Source of the DNA: Ceratotherium simum simum
Taxonomy: Eukaryota; Chordata; Mammalia; Perissodactyla; Rhinocerotidae
Reading direction: 5' to 3'
Assembly: GCF_000283155.1 (NCBI RefSeq)
Contig: NW_004454283.1
Span: forward strand, 1,885,767-1,949,766
Length of the DNA: 64,000 nucleotides
Below, piece by piece: positions 55,561 through 64,000 of the stretch. How positions within the stretch are numbered: the stretch's first letter is position 1; each line of letters opens with the position of its first letter. The position numbers and the translations under genes are program-made. The notes below the pieces were generated by a model, which saw only the letters and a list, made by a program, of their open reading frames with translations, had not been told where the DNA came from and made no database searches.

Positions 55561-57839
55561 GAGTGCTTTCCTTGGCTCAAGGATCATAGCTAAAAACTAA
55601 ATTACTGCCCATCTCCCTCTGGGCCTCTCCCACAGCTGAGTTGGTGCCCTCAGCACAGGTCCTAGCTTCCCCCTCTTTCCCATCAGCCAGTGTCTTACAG
55701 CCAGTCTCACTCAAGTTGATACTCTATCCATTTCCCCTACTCCTTTCATACAGAGCCCTTGCTAAGACACAGGAATTACAAAATGGCTATTATTTGAAGG
55801 AAAGGGAAATTTACCAAAAAGATCAAAAGTGTCTCAAAATACAAAGATTATAATATAACAAAAAACAGGACAACAGCTTCTACACATAGGAATGTATTCT
55901 ATTGAAGGCCAAATACAACGTGAAAAATTAGAAACCCCTGAATAGCTGTTGGCTTGCATTGCATATTAACAAGGCAGAAAATCCTCTGTATAATATGCCC
56001 TGATGGAAGAATGGCAATATGACAATTAAGAATTCAAAACACTGTCAAACCAGACAGTGTGTGTATATATATATATGTCACCTTTGAAGTGGTAATGAAT
56101 GACCTCCCATTCCCAGTCTCCAGCTGAGATTAAAAATACAAATAAAAAGGCATGCTCCAGATAAGCAATCAGGAAGATCCCAGGAATATTCTGGCCAAGA
56201 TTGGGACTGAAAGTTTATCACAAAGAACCTATAAAATGGAAAGCAACATATAGACAATTAACAATATTAACAATCCATTATATGCAATACTGGGCACACT
56301 ATAGGTGCTTTAAGATATTTTTGGATAAATGTATAGGTATATAACCCAAATCTTTAAGCATTCATCACAATAGACTTCCTTTCATAGACCACACTTAGAT
56401 TCTTCCTTGGTTCCATTTGTTGACCTGAGATCTTATCCAGCCACTGTGTTTACTGTTTTTGCAAATTTGTTTAACTTGGAAAACACTGCTGCATTGCTCC
56501 ACAGCATTTTATCCTCACATCTGGCTTTGGGACCATCAGCTTACTGAGTCCATGCACGCCTGCTAATGTTTCCACAAGCTTTATTTTGGAAATCTGGTGC
56601 ACTTTGGCTTTGAAACACGTGTACAGAAGATTTTTAACATAAGAAGCCCTGCTTGCATTGTTATTTTTAAATAAATGTATGCAACTGTTAAATTTTGTGC
56701 TTCTGGGGTTTTGTTTTCCCCGGCTGACTGGGCACACTCCCAGCCAGGAAACAAGATCAGCAAAACAGCTGCAATAGTGAAAAAGGGACCAGTGGCCACG
56801 AGAAAGAACCAATGAAACAGGCTGCTACTGTGTGAATGTGATGTGATCAACTTAAAGATACGAAATGCTGAGGTGTGGGACTTCCACACAACGCTTCTTA
56901 AGGGCTCAGTAAATTATAAATATGCTGGCAACACTCCATGGATATATTAACACATATAAAATGTATCATATGAAATGTAACATTTATCCTAAACTATGCT
57001 CGGTTCTAAGTTTAATGAATATTCAGGTAGTGGAGCTGGAAGAAACTTAACATTTTTCTTCCTGGAAAGCAGTAACTTTGTTCTATCTCAACCCTGCTTC
57101 TATCTAGTTGTGTGACCACAGGTAAATCATTTAAATAATGTGAGTTGTCTTACTTTCCCTGTTTGAAACTAAATCATTCCTTAGAATTCCATTATTTTAT
57201 CCTCCCCACCCCCAGACCCCCACCCTGAAAGTCTGTAATTCTATGGGAACTTAATGTATTTGTTTCAGATAATTACATTCTTTCAGCTAAGTGCTAAAGA
57301 TTGCAAGGAAAGAATAGTTGGTAGGAAATATTTTTCCCATGTCAAGGCTAATGTTTCAGCATAGAAAACAGGAGGCAAATGTCTGACTCAGTGTCCTGGT
57401 TACACTTTCATTGTCAAGCCTAATTTTTAAAATTCTGTTTTGAGTCTGATGCTCTGAGGTTAGTCATATGATGAATTAATTCGTGAGTGACTGTTATTTC
57501 ATGCTGAGATGTCCCTCTACATGGACCCTCACGTGGGCAAGTATTGCCATAGCTGTTTTCTATGATGAACACACAAATTTATGCTAAAGAATTAATTAAC
57601 ATTTTCTTTAAAATGCTTAAATCATCAAAAAAATTTGCTAAAATCTGTAGATTCACAATTCTTTCTACTTAACTAGTTCTAATTCCCTATGGCTCTTCCA
57701 ATCTTTATGCCCCTCTAACCACCCATTTGCAAGTTATAATGAGATACACAGTCACACAAGTGTATGATCTGTTTTTTCTCGTGTTGTACACTTTTGCCTT
57801 AGAACTATGTAGTTATTTTAATTTTAAAAAATATTTAAC
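55561..57839. other. Largely unique-looking sequence
   Basis: 55600-55760 may be the 5' end of the antisense LINE to its left. A TG/TA microsatellite lies at 56059-56077. 56470-56920 is repeat-poor, with open frames of 113 and 102 codons on the minus strand in different frames and no recognisable domain. The remainder is AT-rich without an identifiable family. Confidence 0.35.
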
Positions 57840-58560
57840 AGAGTTGCTATAACAATTTTTTTCAACTTTATTTATCTTAAACTAAAGTAAGTGAATTAAG
57901 ATCTATTATTAGTGTGTTTTTTGTCTGTTTCTCCTTATATCTCCTTAATTTATGCTTAATGAAAGATGCTATTATTTGATGCATAGATATGTATAACTGC
58001 TATATATTCATGGTGGTTTGTATCCATTAGTATTATAAGGTGCCAGCTTTTGTCTTGTTTAATACTTTTTGGCTGAATTTTACCTTCTTTATATTAGGAT
58101 CATGCCCCCTCCACAAACACACTTTGGTTTTTTGCTAGTGTATCTTCACTCATGCTTTTATTTTTAGTTTTTCTAGTTTGTGTTGTGATTCAATCTGAAA
58201 ATCTTACTCATCTAATGGGAGTGCTTTGTCTTAGTTCTGTCATATTTCACATGATGTTTTCTGTTATTAGATACTCCATATGACAATTTCTGATGCACTT
58301 TTTTCACATTTTAACATCTTTGAAATTGAGGTGTGTCTTACAATTGATGGTGTGTCATGGCTTAATTGGCAACATTGTTTCCTTATATAGCAATAATTAA
58401 AATAATAGTAATCTTACAAATGATACAATCTTAAGAGTCAATGAAATCTGGTATATATTTTAATATATATGTGAAATATTTTCTTTATTATTTATTGTAG
58501 TTCTTCATCTATTAAGGAAGATTTGCATTCTGTTCTAGTGGTTATCTTTATATTTATATG
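57840..58560 (-). repeat. L1ME-type ORF2 endonuclease-region fragment, antisense
   Basis: 'aggtgccagcttttgtcttgtttaatactttttgg', 'ccttctttatattaggatcatgccc' and 'ctatttttagtttttctagtttgtgttgtgattcaatc'-like words follow a decayed ORF2 5' region in reverse complement. Confidence 0.5.
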
Positions 58561-58829
58561 TTTATATAATACCTGTAATCTCCTCTTTCTTTTGCCTAAA
58601 AAGTAAACGATAGAGTTAGCTTTTGTCTCTTCCTCCCTCACCTCTTCCTGTCTTTCACAGCCCAATTTTAGTCAATAACACTGTTTTTCTTAATGTTTAT
58701 CTTTTCATTCTTAAATATTCTTAAATTTGGACAACACAATCTGTCAGCATTAAAGACAAGGCAATTCACAAGCTTATTCTATCCTATTTATATATTGCCA
58801 GGGCATACAACATTTATATTATGTATCAT

Positions 58830-59335
58830 TTAGCTTTCTCTGTTTAACAAAACACCCCAAAATGTAGTGACTTAAAACAGTAAATATTCATTATTTGTCA
58901 CAGTCCTGTGGGTTGGCTGAGCAGCTCCTCTGGGCCAGCTTGGCTACACCATCTAGTTATAGGATTGGCAATGGGGTTTGTCCTGAGAGGCCTCACTCGC
59001 AGGTCTGGCAGTTGGCTTGTGTCAGCTGAGGCAATGGCCATATGCCTCTCCTCATCCAACAGGCTAGCCGGGCTTGTTCAGATGGAGGCAGAAGGGCTTC
59101 CTGCAGCAAGAGAGGGCAAGCCCCAATACACAAGCACTTTTCAAGTCTCTGCTTGCATTACATCAACTATTGTTCCATTGACCAAACAAGTCACATGGCC
59201 AAGCCCAGAGTCAGTGTGGGAGAAGGGGCACTTTGCAAAGAGTCTACCCCACACTCTATTCCATTCATCTTGTCCCCTTCTTTGGTTTTACCTTACATCT
59301 TTAGTCAAACATATTCAACATTCAATCCTTTTCTG
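58830..59335 (-). mobile_element. MLT1-type LTR, antisense
   Basis: 'gtagtgacttaaaacagtaaatattcattatttgtcacagtcctgtgggttggc', 'ggcttgtgtcagctgagg', 'ccaacaggctagccgggcttgttcagatgg', 'aagcacttttcaagtctctgcttgc' and 'aagtcacatggccaagcccagagtca' fit a MaLR-type LTR read antisense. Overlapping open frames (up to 153 codons in two frames) are LTR artefacts. Confidence 0.6.
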
Positions 59336-59759
59336 AGGTTTCCTCTGTCATCTCTTGGTTGGTTGAAGTTCATCCTCCAAGGGTTCTCTCAGAAGGGACT
59401 CATGATTGCAGAGTGGGGTGGGCACCTTCTTCTAATTTGCACAAAGGCACCGTGTGTGCTAGCTGCAGCCCTGACCTTCAGCTGTATTGGAGACAGGGCC
59501 TGAGTCTGACAAGGAGGAGGATGTGGTTAGCATACACAGGCTGGGGATCAGCCTGCTCCTTTGGCCAAACTTCCATCCCTGGACTGCTATATTTTACTTA
59601 AAGTCAGCTGCCAGCTTTCAGGTCTCACTGGATGCAGACAGAACGTTCTCATATCCAGGAGCCAGTGCTGAGGTCTCAGATGCCCTGAGTGGAATTTGTA
59701 TTCCTGAAGGGAAGCCAGCATCATTGCCCCATGGTTCCTGGAGGGTATCCTTCACAAAA
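59336..59759. other. Unassigned, possibly repeat-derived
   Basis: 'ggttgaagttcatcctccaagggttctctcagaagg' looks repeat-like, but I cannot name the family. Overlapping open frames lack domains. Confidence 0.35.
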
Positions 59760-59875
59760 TGTGGCAGACTGGATTACTGTTCCAACTACTCACTGGTTCC
59801 CCAGTTATAGAAGTAAACATCCACACTCTTTGCTGTGTAATTTCCACCCAGTAGGCGCAGGGTTTGCCTCCCTAT
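59760..59875 (+). mobile_element. MLT1-type LTR, sense, left piece of a split element
   Basis: Begins TGTGGCAGACTGGATTACTG and continues 'agaagtaaacatccacactctttgctgtgtaatttccacccagtaggc'. It is cut at 59875 by a younger LTR and resumes at 60452. Confidence 0.75.
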
Positions 59876-60447
59876 TGTGAATGAAACCGGGACTCCTCTC
59901 CCTGGTCTAACAGGCAAATCTAGGAAGCGAGCTACATAGGCTTAAAGTCAGTACAATAAAAATCCATGCTGCCCTGTGAAGCAGCCGTGCAGGCCATCTT
60001 CAGCCTGTGTCAACATAACCTTGCAACCCCTCGTCTCATAACTGAAGACGCCAGCTGGACAGATCCACAACAGGGAAAGATAAAGCGTACCTCACGCCCA
60101 CATTTCCCAACTACATTTCTTAGAGACTGAGGGAAAAAGTAATGACCCCGGTCCTTGCCTCCCTCCACACATAGATAACATCAACACTGCAAGCCTTGTT
60201 TGGTGTATAACCGAAAAGCTCTTGTTCATGTTATCTTTGAAGTATATGATATTAGATGAGTAAGCCCTTTTCTGCACATACACTGCTTTCTTAAAAAGTA
60301 TAAAAACTATACTCAGATCTGTAGACCTTGGAGCAGTTCCTCAGAATACTATGTTGGACTGTTTCCTCGGACTTGAGTTCCTCACTTTGATGATTTGAAT
60401 AAACTCTTTCATTTAACCCTTACCTAGACTCTTTATTTCGGTCAACA
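59876..60447 (+). mobile_element. Solitary ERV1-like LTR inside an MLT1-type LTR
   Basis: A 572-base insert starting TGTGAATG and ending GTCAACA, flanked by ctat (59872-59875) and ttat (60448-60451), a 4-bp duplication with one change. It carries TATAAAA at 60299-60305 and AATAAA at 60398-60403, then a short U5. No internal viral sequence remains. The class I assignment rests on the duplication size and layout. The left end is less certain than the right. Confidence 0.7.
60299..60305 (+). promoter_or_regulatory. TATA box of the second solitary LTR
   Basis: TATAAAA lies 93 bases upstream of AATAAA (60398), the usual order in an LTR. Confidence 0.55.
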
Positions 60448-60451
60448 TTAT

Positions 60452-60784
60452 CCTTTGACATGCTTCGGCCAATGAGATGTTAGCAGATGAGATGTAAGCA
60501 GATGAGATGTAAGCAGGGGCTTGAAAGTGCTTGCACGATTGGGCTTGCCATCTTTGCCTCTGCCATTTTCATGAGAAGAACATTCCTGGCGAGTCCATTG
60601 GTCCAAAGAAGATGAGAGACGTGAGCAGATGTCCTTACCTGAAGTAAGAACAAAGCTGCCCCAGCTGAGCCTAACTCAGATCAACCCAAGCCAACCTGCG
60701 ATAATAAATGATTATTGTTTTAAGCAACTGAGTTTTGAGGTAGTTTGTTACGCAGCAGTGCTGTTGTCACTGTGAACTGATACA
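60452..60784 (+). mobile_element. MLT1-type LTR, sense, right piece
   Basis: Resumes with 'tgacatgcttcggccaatgagatg', then 'ggcttgaaagtgcttgcacgattgggcttgcca', 'ataataaatgattattgttttaagcaactgag' and the end 'cagcagtgctgttgtcactgtgaactgataca'. A 15-base unit (atgagatgtaagcag) is repeated three times at 60472-60516, a local expansion. Confidence 0.75.
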
Positions 60785-61474
60785 TGTCAGAATTTAGCTT
60801 GTGAGTGTCGGTGTCCCTGGCAAAACCCTCAAGGGCCCCGATGAAAAGACGACCTACTTTCTGGCTTGAGCTACCTCCCCTCTCATGTTCAGGCCAGAGC
60901 TTCTCCCCCAACAGCCAACCAAGATGAAGGTAGAATACTGCCCACGGAGTGACCAGGAGCCTCATGAAGGACACGGACTTCTCGTATTCTCCCAATTCTC
61001 TTATTCTGCAGCCCTCCCAGACTCTAAAATATCTCCAGCTTTTTCACCCAGCAAGACTCAGGAGTTCCTTAATACCTATTATTTGAATAAAGTAATCACT
61101 GAATACATTAGAAGATCATTTTCTGAAAGTGTCATGTGAGTTAAAAGGTCCACCATTTTTTTGTACCTAATACATTTAAATACACCACTGATATTATGAA
61201 TAAATAAGCAAAATTATATTTCAGTGGCATTTGATTTTGATTGCATTTCGTTTAAAATCTAGCTCTAGTATTCCAACATTGACACACATATTAATGGGCC
61301 GCTGGGACCCTGTGACAAGAGGAGGTAAAATTCCATTAAATCTCCTCTAGCCCTTCCAAAACTGGTGTTAAGGGAAACCTGTTTGGCCTAAAAGAAACTT
61401 GTCCCTTGCACTAATATACTTGCTTAATCACTCAGCAGCAAAATTAAAACTGGGTTCTTTACTGCTGTACTTCT
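60785..61474. other. Unique-looking sequence
   Basis: No repeat family or gene recognised. Confidence 0.35.
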
Positions 61475-61655
61475 CAGAACTTTTAATATGCTAATGCACA
61501 TTGTAAAGTTCTGAGAGGGGGAATTAGTATGCAGCATTTCCTAAGCCAACTTGGCCCTGGAGCCCTGAGAACTTTTTGTGCTTGGGGCATTTGTATGATT
61601 AATATCAGCCCATGGAACACAGTTTGAGAAATTCTGCTCTTTTCCAATGACTTAC
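61475..61655 (+). repeat. MER5/MER58-like hAT fragment
   Basis: 'ttctcagaacttttaatatgctaatgcacattgtaaag' at one end and 'atggaacacagtttgagaaattctg' at the other fit a degraded non-autonomous hAT. Confidence 0.4.
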
Positions 61656-62659
61656 AAAGTAATGAATCATTCTGTCAGTTACACAGTTACATTGAAATCC
61701 CACCTTCCCGGCCCTAAATTGACCACCCCCATGTTGGTAACCTTTTTATGGTTTCAGCACACTTGAAGGGAATAAAAGTATCAAGGGGGGTGGGGAGTAG
61801 GAAGCCACTAAACAGGTCAGAAATCATTACAATGGAAACGCCTCTTCAGTTCAACAAAGTCTCACAGGTCTGTGCAAGTCCACGGTTATCTCGCTATTCA
61901 CCCTACAACACTGGGTCTTTGAGTAGGACTTGTGACTGGGCCTACACTAATAAGGCAAAGTTTTGAAGCGTTCCAGGGAACACTGCAGGGGGTGGGGGTG
62001 GGAGGTTGGCCCCAGCTGACATTACAGGACACTCTTTAACTCTTATTGGTAATAAGCTGTATCTTGCATCTCACAACCTGATCATTGCTGTGGCTACATG
62101 TAGACTCATTTGGATTAAAACAAATTCAAGCAAGTTCAAAATGTAACAGCACACTTGTCCTCAGAAGTCAGAGTATCGCAGTGAGCCGCCAAAAACCAGG
62201 GGGGAACCACTGAGCCAATTATGGCAAATTACACAGCACCAAAAACACAGAAACACTAGTGATTACATGGTATCCAAATAGCACTGTTTTCCTCAATTGT
62301 GCTCTGCTTAATTTAGAGTTATTTCAAAATAAACACACACACACAAAAAGAATGAAAAACACCTGTAGCCCACCTGGTCCTCCAGAGGTCACTGGAATAG
62401 CATGCATGATTTTGTACCCACATCGGTTGGGTTCTAAAGTCTGCACAGACAGAAAAATCAGTGATAGTCCAAACTGCCCTTAAAAATCTCTTATATTTTC
62501 TCTAAGGTGTATGCCACATAGTTTGTATCTGCAATGCTGCCTCTCAGTGAGATCCTCCAGACTGAGAGCTAGAGGCATTTTTCCTGAAGAGAAAAATAAT
62601 TCTACCAAACAATATAACAGAAGATTCCAACAATGGAAAGGCATGTCTGGGTCTGGGAC
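61656..62659. other. Unique-looking sequence
   Basis: A G-rich run lies at 61987-62002 and a CA run at 62333-62344. I identify no repeat family or gene. The 74-codon frame at 62259-62483 has no domain. Confidence 0.35.
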
Positions 62660-64000
62660 AGAATACTCAATATTGTAAAATTATTTAGTTTTCCCAAACT
62701 AATATATTGGGTTTTTTGCAATTCTAAATAAAATTACAAAGTGATTTTTCTTGGAAATTTGACAAAATGATTCTAAAATGGAAGTAGAAAATAGACATGT
62801 AAGAAGGCTGGCCTGGTGGTATAGTAGTTAAGTTCAGCACGCTCCACTTCAGCAGCCCAGGTTCGCAGGTTTGGATCCCAGGCGTGGACCTACACTACTC
62901 GTCAGCCATGCTGTGGCAGTAACCCACATATAAAATAGAGGAAGATTGGCACAGAATGTTAGCTCAGGGCTAATCTTCCTCACCAAAAAAAAAAGGAAAG
63001 AAAGAAAATAGATATGGAAGGATAGTCAAGAAAATTTTGAAACAGAAGAGAAACTTACCCTAGCATGAGTTAAAGAATATTATAAAGCTGTACGAATTAA
63101 AATAGAATGTTACTGAGACAGGATAAACAGACAGTCCAGTAGGAGAAAAGAGAGTGCAGAAATGGACAGAGTCTAAAAGGAAATTTGGTGTAAGAAAAAG
63201 TTAGCATTTCAATCAGAAGACTCCAGATGGAATGACTGGAACAACTAGCTCAACACAGGGGGAAAAAACAAAATAAACGTGGCTCCCATATCACTCTTTA
63301 CACCAAAATAAATCCCAAATGGGTTAAAATTTTAAAGATTTTAAATAGACAAAGCCATAAACACACTACAAAAAAATCAGTGCATTTTTAAAATAATCTT
63401 GGGATGGGAAAAACATTTCTAACTATATTGCAAAACCCAGAAAACAACAATAACAGAACTTTTAAAAATTCCATAAAGTTGAAAGACAAAGGGTGCCGGG
63501 GAGAATATTTGTAATGCATTATAGGAAAAAAGTTCATGTTTAATATCCTTTATATCTCAAACCTCAAATAAACCAATAATAAAATAAAGCAAACCTATAA
63601 AAGGAAAGTGGGCAAACAAATTGGACAAGAAAATTACAAAAGAATACAAATGGACAATAATTATATGAAAAGATGTTCAACTTTACTAACAATGAAAAGT
63701 GAAAATAAAAACAGGATGACATTTCTTGCCTGACACAATAGTGCAGATGAAAAGACAGCAAAGGCTGGTGCTGGCGGAGATGCAGATAACAGCCCTCCCA
63801 CATCCCGTGAGTGCAGGCCATGGAAAACCTCTGAGGGTAAAGTAGGTACACCTTTGCCCAAGATATCCCATTTCTAAGAATCTATCAGAAGAGGAAAATC
63901 ATTAGAAGTTCAAAAAGTTGTATACACAAGGATATTCATTGCAGTATTTACAATTGCTAAGAAAAAAAACAAGACTGAAACAACCATCAGTGAAAAACAA
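62660..64000 (+). repeat. L1M ORF2 fragment, sense, running off the right edge
   Basis: 'aatttgacaaaatgattctaaaatgg', 'agtcaagaaaattttgaaacag', 'attataaagctgtacgaattaaaatagaatgttac', 'gataaacagacagtccagtagg', 'aaatcccaaatgggttaaaat', 'gatgttcaactttactaac' and 'aaggatattcattgcagtatttac' are in L1 ORF2 order. An ERE interrupts it at 62806-63002. Heavily mutated, no long frame. The element is not finished at 64000. Confidence 0.85.
62806..63002 (+). mobile_element. ERE SINE copy 6, sense, with 18-bp target duplication
   Basis: 'ggctggcctggtggtatagtagttaag', 'ggtttggatcc' (B-box with a changed base), 'cgtcagccatgctgtggcag', 'agaggaagattggcacagaatgttagctcagggc', a single 'taatcttcctca' and an A-tail. 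Flanks agaaaatagacatgtaag (62786-62803) and agaaaatagatatggaag (63003-63020) are an 18-base duplication with two mismatches, so this copy is older than copy 3. It is a shorter form like copy 5. Host L1 sequence continues on both sides. Confidence 0.95.

Noticed and set aside
58908..59503. Two overlapping plus-strand frames of 142 and 153 codons
   Set aside because: They overlap in different phases within an antisense MLT1-type LTR and adjacent sequence, with no protein domain.
1..64000. A novel gene cluster, CRISPR-like array or defence system
   Set aside because: No spaced direct repeats with unique spacers, no operon-like frames and no prokaryotic signals. The window is repeat-rich mammalian DNA.

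Overview
This window reads as non-coding mammalian nuclear DNA, an intergenic stretch or a very large intron, and most likely from a perissodactyl (horse family, possibly rhinoceros or tapir). The main evidence is six copies of the tRNA-derived ERE SINE, which begins GGGCCAGCC, carries RNA polymerase III A- and B-box remnants, and contains the repeated phrase 'gatgttagctcaggg...tcttcctc'. From established knowledge this SINE is restricted to Perissodactyla. The background of decayed L1M, HAL1, L2, MIR, MLT1-type LTR and hAT repeats is ordinary for a placental mammal.

I find no host protein-coding gene, convincing exon, tRNA, rRNA, CRISPR array or bacterial-type operon. The longest open frames on either strand fall inside LTRs, LINE-1 fragments or a minisatellite.

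Layout. 1-9.7 kb: L2, MLT1-type LTRs, a solitary ERV1-like LTR inside an MLT1 (2368-3158), a palindromic TG/TA/CA microsatellite (4006-4049), and a HAL1 half-LINE broken by an LTR and followed by a hAT fragment that is broken by another LTR. 9.7-15 kb: sense L1M 3' ends and the first ERE. 15.4 kb: a 34-bp minisatellite of six units. 16-16.6 kb: an ERVL-like LTR. 18.9-28 kb: antisense and sense L1M pieces, an MLT1 with a 5-bp duplication, a hAT element with an 8-bp duplication, and the second ERE. 28-32.8 kb: an older antisense L1 split by a younger antisense L1 that has a 5' UTR, ORF1, the start of ORF2 and a 3' end but lacks most of ORF2. 32.9-36.5 kb: the third ERE, then the most repeat-poor part, including an AT-rich segment with an unusual number of CpGs (33.9-34.4 kb). 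36.5-43 kb: two consecutive sense L1 3' ends, a fourth ERE, MIR and L2. 43.3-51.8 kb: a thick pile of antisense L1s, one nearly full length, carrying small nested insertions. 52-64 kb: MIR, L2, MER5-like, MLT1-like and HAL1/L1 remnants, another solitary LTR (59876-60447), and a sense L1 with the sixth ERE running off the right edge.

Nothing here works together as a gene system. The readable biology is a layered record of transposition: target-site duplications give a relative order for many insertions. The best candidate for host function is the CpG-retaining, repeat-poor segment near 34 kb, which could be a conserved regulatory element; that is inference. Family names come from recall of consensus sequences without alignment, so subfamily labels and most boundaries are approximate unless a duplication is given.
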